Assembly: GCA_028293325.1 (NCBI GenBank)
Contig: JAQGPA010000073.1
Location: 1 to 64,000, forward strand
Direction: 5' to 3'
DNA length: 64,000 bases
Source: Pedosphaera sp.
GTDB lineage: Bacteria; Verrucomicrobiota; Verrucomicrobiia; Limisphaerales; Pedosphaeraceae
In this document: positions 16,097 to 24,292 of the stretch, piece by piece
Layout of the letters: each line of letters opens with the position of its first letter
How positions within the stretch are numbered: position 1 is the stretch's first letter
Notes under the pieces: model-generated
Database searches by the model: none
What the model was told of the DNA's origin: nothing
What the model saw: only the letters and a program-made list of their open reading frames with translations
Program-made: the position numbers and the translations under genes

Positions 16097-19000
16097 CTAG
16101 AAACTCAACCCCACTCCCACACTGACATTGTGCGACAGAAAATTCTCGCGTCCCAATTGCCCGTCATAAGCCACAAAGGTCGAAACCCGCCGCGACCACC
16201 GCACATTCACGCCCGCGGTTAAAGCCAGGCTGTCCCGTCCAACTTCCGGCGAATCCACCTGGAACACCGTTCCCGCACCCGTCGCGAATTGCGCCGTGGT
16301 TGCCCGGCTCGTGTCCAGGAATTCATGCTGCCACGCCAGCCCCAATTCGGGCCGCACCTTGAATTTGCCCGCGTCCAAATCATAAGCCAGATGCCAGCCA
16401 AGCTGCGTCCGCAATGAGTGGCTGTCATTATGCAAAATGTGCAACGGTGCCATTGAACCCGCCTCGGTGAATTCATCGATCGACACAATATTATATTGCA
16501 ACGATCCATTCGGCCCAAACGTCCACCGGTCATAATTCACATCCGAACCCAATCCCAGCAACCCGTCAAACTCCGCTCCCTGGGTGTCTCCCACCGCAAA
16601 GCCGCCCAACGCCGCGCGCCGCGTGGTGTAAGAGTTGTATCCCGCGCCCAACGCCGCATCCAAATAGCAACCCTCGTCAAACCACGTCGCATACGCTCCG
16701 AATTTCCCGCCATCCACCTGCACCGTGCCGTTATTGATCAGGTTGGCCCGCGTTCCCACATAACCCGCCGTCAAGCCCCACGAAAGCGTGTCGCTCACCG
16801 CGTGGTCCGCTCCCAGTGTGATGCCGGAACTGTGTATGGTATAGCCCGCCGCGTTGCCTCGCGTTCCCACGTCAACAAATTCCCCATTGCCCGCCGCAAA
16901 AGCATTCCAAGAATTGGGTTCCGCGATGCGCTCGTTGCCCATCAAGTCGATCTTTTGATCGCAGCGGCCAAAATCCGTGCCGTCGAAATCAAATTTCATT
17001 CCATGTTGGTCGAGTAGGGACAAGCCCGAGTTCGCATCCGCGGTGCCCGCGCGAATATCCTTCATGCGCCGTTGCAGGTTTTGATCGGTCGCATCCGCCG
17101 CGCCAATGGCCGTGTCATACATCGCCCCCAGTTCCTCGGGCGATATCAATTCATACTGGGTCGCGATGTTCGTCCCGGGAATCGTGTTCAAAAATGCAAT
17201 CAACGCCGCCTCGCTCGGGTCCTCGGACACGGAATCCAACGCCAGCGTCAGCGCCTGTTGATTGGCCGTGTGGGCGAACTGCGTAAAGGTGTCCTGCAAC
17301 GTCCGCACCACCACGTTGTTCGAGCCGTAAATAATCTTCATCTGCAACGCGTAGTTGCCCTTCAACGGATCATCCAGCGCGGCGTACGCCCCGCTCACGC
17401 CCTGGTCCGCGGTCAACACGGTGAATTCATCCCGCTTCTTTGGCAGAAAGTCATTGAACCTGAGCACGGTCAGCCGCCCATCCAGCGCGCTCGTGCCGCT
17501 CACCACCAGTTGATCGTACGATGACGTCGAGTTCAGCTTCGCGACCATCACCCCGTTGCTGGTCTGGAGAAAATTGCCGCCGAGCGCCGTAGTCTGAATC
17601 GTCCCCGCGCCGCCGGGCGTAAGCATCCCTTCATTCGACAGCGTGTTCCCATCGCCAAGCTGGATCGTCGCGCCCGAAATAAGCAACCCGCCCACTTTGT
17701 TATTCAATGCGTTGCCGCCGCCGCCCAAATCAGCCGTGCCAACCAACGTCCCGTAATTATTAATGGTTTCATTGCCGCCCGTTCCCGCAATCGCCATCCC
17801 TGTCAAACCACCCAACGCCATAACGGTCCCGCGATTATCCAAAGTATTATTCACGCCATCCAGAAAGCGCACGCCCGCTGCCTGCCCGGAACCGCCTTGC
17901 ACCACGCTGTTGCTGGCAATGCTGATCGAAATATCCCCATTGAGCGGAGTCACCACCGTCGCTCCGCCGCCGCTCTGCGCCATGATCCCGTCCGAGTTCA
18001 AGCCTAGTGCTGTAATCGAACCCGTCAGTGTAATGCTGACCGTGCCGCCCACGCCGTTACTGCCTCCCGCGCTTTGCGCGTAGATGCCGTGCGAGTTCGA
18101 ACCGAGCGTAGTGATGTTGCCAGCGTGATTGATGATGACATCGCCGCCGGACCCGGACCCGCCCACACTGCCCGCCAGGTTAAGTAGCGAATTCAATTCA
18201 CCCGCCGGTGAGGTTGGATCAAGTCCCGAATTGACCAGACCGCCGCCACCACCCACGCTCTGTGCAAAAATACCGCTGGCGCCATTGCTGACGGTGATGA
18301 TGTCTCCCGTGCTCTTCACCGTGACCTTGCCGCCATTGCCGCCGTTTTGTCCGTCATTGCCGGTGGCAAGGTGAATAATTTCCAGAACGCCTTGACTCGT
18401 CAGGCCTGAGTCGGTAAATCCGGCCGTGCCGCCACCGCCACCCACGCTCTGCGCAAAAATACCCGAAGCCCCCGCCCCCAGCGTCGTCACGTTGCCATGG
18501 ATGGTCACATTCACATCTCCGCCGTCTCCGGAAGCGCCACCCTGACCGCCCAGTCCGATGCTGTTGGTTTGGCCAATCACGCCGTTGCCGCCAATGCCGC
18601 CACCGCCGCCCACACTCTGCGCCATCACGCCGTACGCTCCATCCCCGAGCGTGGTAATATTGCCGGTATTATCGACATCCACTTCTTTGCCATTGCCGCT
18701 GCTGCCACCCTGGCCGCCGACAATGAGTTGATACTGCTTCGTATTGGTGGCGAGAAATCTCGAAACCAAATTACTTCCCAACGAATTGGGGATCAGATCG
18801 GCCACTCCCGTGTGTCCATCGCCGCCCGACCCGCCGCCGCCGCCAATGCTTTGTGCAAATATGCCGAACGCCCCACCGCCCCGGGTCATGATGTCGCCGA
18901 TATTCGTGACCGCCACCGTGCCCCCCTCGCTCGCGCCGCCGCCATTGCCGCCGACGCTAATATTTATGGCCGTGCTGTTGTTGGTTAACTTGTTGGTCTG

Positions 19001-22000
19001 GCCAGTACCACCAGATATGAACAGCGACATCGACCTCGCTCCTCCACCATCACCGCCGCCACCGCCGATGCTCTGCGCGAGAATGCCGTAGGACCCGTCG
19101 CCGGAAGTATCGATGCCACCTGCGTGATTAACCATGACCGCTCCGCCATCGTTTCCATTGCCACCTTCGCCACCAATGGCAAGCGCCAGCGAACGATTCG
19201 TCCCTTTCGATGATCCGAGCACCGCGTTCGCCGACAGGCTGAACCCGCCCGCACCGCCGCCCCCGCCAACGCTCTGCGCAAAAATTCCATAAGCATCCTG
19301 TCCCTTCGTCATGATGTCGTTGGTCGCGTTAACATGAACCGCGCTGCCAATGCCACCCGCACCGCCCGTCCCGCCTATACTAACCGACACTTGCGCCACC
19401 GCGCTGGTCCCGCCAATCCCCAGGTTCAACGCCATGGCCAACCCGCCATTACCACCGCCCCCACCCACACTCTGCGCTTCGAGGCCATGCGAGGAATCGC
19501 CGTACGTCAGAATGCTCCCGGTGGTCGCCACATTCACAATTCCAGCATCACCACCAGTTCCACCATTACCGCCCACCGCCACGGAAATATTCTTGGACCC
19601 GGCCCTCTCCACTGATCCCGCAAAGGCCATGCCGCCATCACCACCACCACCACCAATGCTCTGCGCCAATATGCCGATGGAACTATTCGTGTGCGTGATG
19701 ATCGTGGCGCTGTTGAGGACATCGACATTGCCTCCCAGGTTGCCTTCGCCGCCGGTCCCGCCGATGCTGATGGCCAATTGTTTTGCATTGGTGCTCGAAG
19801 ACAAATCGCCGGCTGCGCTGAATCCACCCTCGCCACCGCCACCGCCGACACTTTGCGCGAAGATGCCGTGCGAATTCGTGCCAAAGGTTTCGATGATGTT
19901 CCGGTTATCCACAAAAACTGCGGAGGCTACTCCACCCGTGCCGCCGTTGCCGCCAATCGCCACCGACAAATTGACATTCTTCTGTCCCGTGCCGAACGCG
20001 AGCGCCATGCCAAACCCTCCATCACCGCCACCGCCGCCAACACTCTGGGCGTAAATGCCCGTGGCGGAATCGCCCAGCGTCAACAGCCGCCCATAATTGG
20101 TAACATTCACGCTGCTCGCGGCGCCGCCTGTGCCCCCGTTGCCACCCACGGCCACGGCTGCACTTTTACTGTCGCCCGTCCCGCCGCGCAGGCTGCCGGC
20201 AAATCCGCCCGCGCCGCCGCCCCCGCCGATGCTCTGTGCCAAAATCGCATGCGAACCTTTATTGGTGGTCGTAATCATCCCGCTGTTGGTCAACACCACG
20301 CTGCCGCCATCAACACCCGCACCACCCGCACCGCCGATCGCCACCGCTACTCCCGAACTGTCCTGCGAAAGTTGGCCGGCGATGCTGAAACCACCCGACC
20401 CGCCGCCGCCGCCCACGCTCTGCGCCATGATTCCGTAAGAGGATTCGCCACCGGTAAAAATGTTCCCCGCATTGTTGACCGTGACCGCGCCGCCAAATTT
20501 GCCGTCGCCCCCATTGCCACCCATGCTAAAACTCGCGCCCGCTCCCTTGCCGACTTCACCCGCGATGCTGAACCCGCCATCGCCGCCGCCGCCGCCGATG
20601 CTCTGTGCCAGGAGTCCGTAGGCATGATTTCCCGCCGTGAAAATATCACCGATGTTGGTGGCATTCACCGCACCGGCGCTCCCGCCGGAAGCGCCCGACC
20701 CGCCCAGGCTCAAAGCCGCGCCGGCTCCTTGGCTGCCGGTTGCCGCAATGCTAAATCCGCCCGACCCGCCGCCGCCGCCCACGCTCTGCGCAAAAATTCC
20801 GTGCGCATCTTCGCCGTGCGTTGAAATTATACCGGAACTGAACAGGGACACCGCGCCCGCCGAACCGCCGCCAGAGCCGGAACCGCCCAAACTCAAGCCG
20901 AGTGACGGACTTTTGCCAAACGATGCGGCCACGCTAAACCCGCCGTCACCACCGCCACCGCCAATGCTCTGCGCCAGGATCCCGTAAGAATGAGTGCCAA
21001 ACGTGGTGATGTCGCCTGTGCTAAAAACCGACACGTTATCGGAATTGCCGCCCGGGGCGCCGCTCCCGCCAAAGCCGACCGCCAACGAACTGCTGGTGCT
21101 GAATCCGCCGGCAACGCTGAATCCGCCCGACCCGCCGCCGCCGCCCACGCTCTGCGCCATGATCCCGTGCGAGTCGTTGCGTTCCGTTGTAATCTTGCTG
21201 GTGCTAATCACACTGACGGCGCTGCTCACTCCGCCAATTGCACCGCTCCCGCCAAAACTCAAGGGCACCGCCGGGCCTGTTCCAAAAGCCCCGGCAATCG
21301 CAAACCCGCCATCACCACCGCCACCGCCAATGCTCTGCGCGAGGAGCCCATAGGAATGTTCGCCGAACGTGTGGATTTCGCCCGTGCTGGTAAGGTCAAC
21401 CCGGCCACCGTTGCCGCCGCCGCCACCCGCGCCGCCGATGCTCAACGCCAACGCCGGTCCCGTCCCGCCGCTGGCCGCAATGCTGAATCCGCCATCGCCA
21501 CCGCCGCCACCCACGCTCTGCGCAAAAATCCCGTGCGCATTCTGACCAATCGTCGTGATCGCGCTGCCGCTGCTTACCAAAACATTGCTGCCGTTGCCCC
21601 CGTCACCGCCGTTGCCCCCGATGGCAATGGAAACCGAAAACCCATCACCGACCGCGCCGGCAAACGCATACCCGCCGCTGCCACCACCGCCACCCACGCT
21701 CTGCGCAAAAATTCCCTGCGAGCGATCTCCAAATGTCAGAATGGTATTGGTGCCGCTGACCACGGTTACCACGTCGGAGCTTCCGCCCTTGCCGCCTGTG
21801 CCGCCAATGGCCAGGCTGCCAAACAGCCCCGCTGCCGCGCTGTTGCCGCCATTGCCGCCGCCGCCGCCCACGCTCTGCGCCACGATGGCGCTGGCATCGG
21901 CTTCCGTGCTCTCAAGGTTGCCGCTGTTGTTGACGATGACCTTCTTGCCATCGCCGCCGCCGCCGCCATTGCCACCAACCGCAAACCAACCGCCGGCCGA

Positions 22001-23836
22001 CCCGCCGTTGCCGCCACCGCCGCCCACGCTCTGCGCAAAGATCGACTCAGCCCGGGAAAAAATGTCGCCGCTGTTCGTGACAATCACGATGCTGCCGCCG
22101 CTGGTGCCGCTCCCGCTACCACCCACGGATCCAATTCCGCCCGCACTTCCGCCATCACCGCCACCGCCGCCAACGCTCTGGGCAAAAATGCCGCGGGATT
22201 TTGCGCCAATCGCTTGCAAGTGACCGGAATTGTTCACCGTTACCGCGCCGCCATCACCGCCAGCATTGCCATCGCCACCCACTGCCACCAATCCATGCCC
22301 GCTGCCGGCACTCCCGCCGCCGCCGCCGATGCTTTCCGCAAAGATGGCATGCGATAAAACACCCAAGGTATCGATGATTCCGCTGTTATTGACCGTCACC
22401 GTGCCGCCTTTGCCGGCGCTGCCGCCATTGCCACCCTCGGCATAAAAAAGTCCAAACGGAGTATCACCACCGCTGCCCGCAAAGCCCCCTACGCTCTCCG
22501 CAAATATTCCGTGCGAAACGTCTCCCACGGTAAAAATCGTTCCGGCGCTGTTCACCGTCACCCGGCCACCATCTCCCGTGCCGCCGCCGGATCCGCCGCT
22601 GCCTTCAAAAAATCCGCCGGAACCGCCACCACCGCCGGAACCACCCACGCTGACCGCGGCGATGCCGTGCGAATTTGTCCCGGAGGTCGTAATCCCCCAA
22701 TTGCCATCCACCAGCACGTCGGCGGCGCGACCGCCAGTCGCACCGGAGCCGCCGCTGCCGCCCAAACCCGCGTCGCCGCCTCCGCCGCCGTTGCCTGCCT
22801 GGCTGATGGCGAAGATGCCGTCCGAGTTATCCTGCCGGGTCGTAATATTGCCGCTCCCATGTACCGTCACATTGGTGCTGTTCCCGCCGGGATTACCATC
22901 ACTGCCTCCCCCAAACGTGCCACCGCCACCGCTGCTCCCCTGCCCACCCTGGCTCAGCGCAAAGATGCCGTGCGAGTTTACGTTCCATGTATGTATATCT
23001 CCGGTGCTCAATACATCGACCAAACCACCGTTGCCGTTCACACCGCCCAAACTTTCCGCCGCTATGCCGTGTGAATTGACGCCAAGAGTGGTGATATTCG
23101 CGCTGTTCGCCACATTAACGCTCCCGCCATCCCCATAAGTAAACGGGATGCTAATCCCAAAAAAATTAAAGGTGATGCCTCCATAAACGCTCTCGGCCAA
23201 AATTCCGTGCGCGGCGGTTCCGCTCGTGGTGATGCTCCCCGCGCTGTTGACAATCATGCTCCCGCCGCGAACCACGCTCGCCGTGTACGCCGGACCGTTC
23301 GAACCGGTGTTGCCGTATTGAATCCGGTTGGTCGTAAAACTGATGTTCGTCGTGATGGTCGAATTCAGGTTGGTGACGAAAACGGTGTTGGTGGTAATCG
23401 AAGCAATGACGTTGGTTGCCAATTCAAAGCTGCCGCCGCTGCCGCCTTCGCTCCGCGCGTGGATGCCGTAGGCATTGTCGCCCGAGACACTGATGTTCTT
23501 GCTGCCATCAAAGTTAAACGAAAGAAAGCCGCCGTCGGTTACCTTCACATTGATGCCAGTCACGCCCTGGACGGGCGCGATGCCCGTGCTCAGATCGAGG
23601 ACGTTCACTGTGTGCGGCGCCGCTGGCACCAACACGTCCACGCCCAGCGACTGATCATTCGTGTAATTGATCGAGCCGCCGCTTAACCCCGGCAAAGTGT
23701 TGGCCGCCGCCGTTGGTCGGCTGTCGGCCATGGCCAGAATTCCGATGGCGGCAAAACATAAAAATCGCGCGGCAATCTTGCCGCGTGTGATAAATTTTCC
23801 AGGGTGAATGAGGCTAACTTCTTTGATGGTCGTCAT
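16097..23836 (-). CDS. Giant autotransporter with glycine-rich repeat passenger
   Basis: 2,579 residues; ATG at 23836 with AAGG upstream. A long signal region with a basic n-part and hydrophobic FLCFAAIGILAMADS is followed by an Ala-rich cleavage zone near residue 45. After about 120 residues the passenger becomes a repeat domain built on (S/A)HGI(F/L)AQS(V/I)GGGGG(D/S)GGF, with 23 copies of S(V/I)GGGGG and a typical spacing near 61 residues. It should fold as a parallel beta-helix or roll. A non-repeat stalk (NNYGTLVG, GGNFLQTSNGVMVAKLNS, FTVLTADQGVSGAY) and a linker precede the C-terminal autotransporter beta-barrel (about the last 290 residues, from SWNAFAAGNGEFVDVG). The barrel ends in a terminal Phe (SVGVGLSF), the signal recognised by the Bam machinery. 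Such type Va proteins display or release adhesive passengers. No processing protease or operon partner is adjacent. Confidence 0.93.
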   Translation of the reverse strand: MTTIKEVSLIHPGKFITRGKIAARFLCFAAIGILAMADSRPTAAANTLPGLSGGSINYTNDQSLGVDVLVPAAPHTVNVLDLSTGIAPVQGVTGINVKVTDGGFLSFNFDGSKNISVSGDNAYGIHARSEGGSGGSFELATNVIASITTNTVFVTNLNSTITTNISFTTNRIQYGNTGSNGPAYTASVVRGGSMIVNSAGSITTSGTAAHGILAESVYGGITFNFFGISIPFTYGDGGSVNVANSANITTLGVNSHGIAAESLGGVNGNGGLVDVLSTGDIHTWNVNSHGIFALSQGGQGSSGGGGTFGGGSDGNPGGNSTNVTVHGSGNITTRQDNSDGIFAISQAGNGGGGGDAGLGGSGGSGATGGRAADVLVDGNWGITTSGTNSHGIAAVSVGGSGGGGGSGGFFEGSGGSGGGTGDGGRVTVNSAGTIFTVGDVSHGIFAESVGGFAGSGGDTPFGLFYAEGGNGGSAGKGGTVTVNNSGIIDTLGVLSHAIFAESIGGGGGSAGSGHGLVAVGGDGNAGGDGGAVTVNNSGHLQAIGAKSRGIFAQSVGGGGGDGGSAGGIGSVGGSGSGTSGGSIVIVTNSGDIFSRAESIFAQSVGGGGGNGGSAGGWFAVGGNGGGGGDGKKVIVNNSGNLESTEADASAIVAQSVGGGGGNGGNSAAAGLFGSLAIGGTGGKGGSSDVVTVVSGTNTILTFGDRSQGIFAQSVGGGGGSGGYAFAGAVGDGFSVSIAIGGNGGDGGNGSNVLVSSGSAITTIGQNAHGIFAQSVGGGGGDGGFSIAASGGTGPALALSIGGAGGGGGNGGRVDLTSTGEIHTFGEHSYGLLAQSIGGGGGDGGFAIAGAFGTGPAVPLSFGGSGAIGGVSSAVSVISTSKITTERNDSHGIMAQSVGGGGGSGGFSVAGGFSTSSSLAVGFGGSGAPGGNSDNVSVFSTGDITTFGTHSYGILAQSIGGGGGDGGFSVAASFGKSPSLGLSLGGSGSGGGSAGAVSLFSSGIISTHGEDAHGIFAQSVGGGGGSGGFSIAATGSQGAGAALSLGGSGASGGSAGAVNATNIGDIFTAGNHAYGLLAQSIGGGGGDGGFSIAGEVGKGAGASFSMGGNGGDGKFGGAVTVNNAGNIFTGGESSYGIMAQSVGGGGGSGGFSIAGQLSQDSSGVAVAIGGAGGAGVDGGSVVLTNSGMITTTNKGSHAILAQSIGGGGGAGGFAGSLRGGTGDSKSAAVAVGGNGGTGGAASSVNVTNYGRLLTLGDSATGIYAQSVGGGGGDGGFGMALAFGTGQKNVNLSVAIGGNGGTGGVASAVFVDNRNIIETFGTNSHGIFAQSVGGGGGEGGFSAAGDLSSSTNAKQLAISIGGTGGEGNLGGNVDVLNSATIITHTNSSIGILAQSIGGGGGDGGMAFAGSVERAGSKNISVAVGGNGGTGGDAGIVNVATTGSILTYGDSSHGLEAQSVGGGGGNGGLAMALNLGIGGTSAVAQVSVSIGGTGGAGGIGSAVHVNATNDIMTKGQDAYGIFAQSVGGGGGAGGFSLSANAVLGSSKGTNRSLALAIGGEGGNGNDGGAVMVNHAGGIDTSGDGSYGILAQSIGGGGGDGGGARSMSLFISGGTGQTNKLTNNSTAINISVGGNGGGASEGGTVAVTNIGDIMTRGGGAFGIFAQSIGGGGGSGGDGHTGVADLIPNSLGSNLVSRFLATNTKQYQLIVGGQGGSSGNGKEVDVDNTGNITTLGDGAYGVMAQSVGGGGGIGGNGVIGQTNSIGLGGQGGASGDGGDVNVTIHGNVTTLGAGASGIFAQSVGGGGGTAGFTDSGLTSQGVLEIIHLATGNDGQNGGNGGKVTVKSTGDIITVSNGASGIFAQSVGGGGGLVNSGLDPTSPAGELNSLLNLAGSVGGSGSGGDVIINHAGNITTLGSNSHGIYAQSAGGSNGVGGTVSITLTGSITALGLNSDGIMAQSGGGATVVTPLNGDISISIASNSVVQGGSGQAAGVRFLDGVNNTLDNRGTVMALGGLTGMAIAGTGGNETINNYGTLVGTADLGGGGNALNNKVGGLLISGATIQLGDGNTLSNEGMLTPGGAGTIQTTALGGNFLQTSNGVMVAKLNSTSSYDQLVVSGTSALDGRLTVLRFNDFLPKKRDEFTVLTADQGVSGAYAALDDPLKGNYALQMKIIYGSNNVVVRTLQDTFTQFAHTANQQALTLALDSVSEDPSEAALIAFLNTIPGTNIATQYELISPEELGAMYDTAIGAADATDQNLQRRMKDIRAGTADANSGLSLLDQHGMKFDFDGTDFGRCDQKIDLMGNERIAEPNSWNAFAAGNGEFVDVGTRGNAAGYTIHSSGITLGADHAVSDTLSWGLTAGYVGTRANLINNGTVQVDGGKFGAYATWFDEGCYLDAALGAGYNSYTTRRAALGGFAVGDTQGAEFDGLLGLGSDVNYDRWTFGPNGSLQYNIVSIDEFTEAGSMAPLHILHNDSHSLRTQLGWHLAYDLDAGKFKVRPELGLAWQHEFLDTSRATTAQFATGAGTVFQVDSPEVGRDSLALTAGVNVRWSRRVSTFVAYDGQLGRENFLSHNVSVGVGLSF
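18230..22500 (-). repeat. Coding tandem repeats of the autotransporter passenger
   Basis: About 23 degenerate units of roughly 180 bp (61 residues). In the central part (about 20200-21700) units alternate between SVGGGGGS-type and SIGGGGGD-type, giving a higher-order period near 360 bp. The repeat DNA is very rich in GCC/CCG on the plus strand, which creates long spurious plus-strand open frames. Confidence 0.85.
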
Positions 23837-24292
23837 GGCAAAACCTTAGCTGATTTAGGCACCAACACTTTTTTCCAACGCGTTCGTCTGATTTTTTATT
23901 GAAAACGGGATGTGCTAATGCAGGGAGGTTGACAACTCACAATGCTCCTGAAAATACAAACCAGTACATGCGACGGCGCAATCATCTGAAGCACCCAGAA
24001 CAGTATCGACTCTAGGATTCAGATTTCCGGAAGCAAGGCCAAAAATACCCTACACCAAGTCCGTAAACGTACTTACAGCACCTAACAAAATACGATTGCG
24101 CCCTCACCGGATAATTTGCCAACCATTGTCTCCCTCGCCCCGCCCAATTGCAATGCAGTTGGCTCCAATGAATCCACTCCAAACACCCGCACAATTTGCT
24201 TTTTAAATTTGCCGCGCACATTACTGTGCCCGCGTGCAACCACTGTTCCCAGCCGGGTTGTTGCGCCGGCAATTACAAGGATCTCCCGCTGC
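23837..24292. other. Divergent intergenic region, autotransporter/comEC
   Basis: 456 bp with no convincing gene. It must hold the promoters of both flanking genes, but I see no clear -35/-10 pair for either. An open frame running into comEC from 24116 is only an extension; the better comEC start is 24293. A short family A repeat piece is at 24112-24140. Confidence 0.55.
24112..24140. repeat. Dispersed repeat, family A, truncated copy 3
   Basis: AATTTGCCAACCATTGTCTC, then CCTCGCC, matches the left end of the copies at 10263 and 5693. The remainder of the element is absent. It is followed by an imperfect CCAATTGCA/TGCAGTTGG palindrome. Confidence 0.6.

Noticed and set aside
18230-22500. A CRISPR-like appearance from regular repeats near 180 bp
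   Set aside because: The repeats are coding, degenerate, in frame and without unique spacers of constant length, so they are protein repeats.
18129-23686. Long plus-strand open frames opposite the autotransporter gene, for example 20990-22357
   Set aside because: They follow from the GCC/CCG-rich repeats on the other strand. Their products are low-complexity Ala/Pro/Arg with no start signals, and the minus-strand frame is a complete autotransporter.
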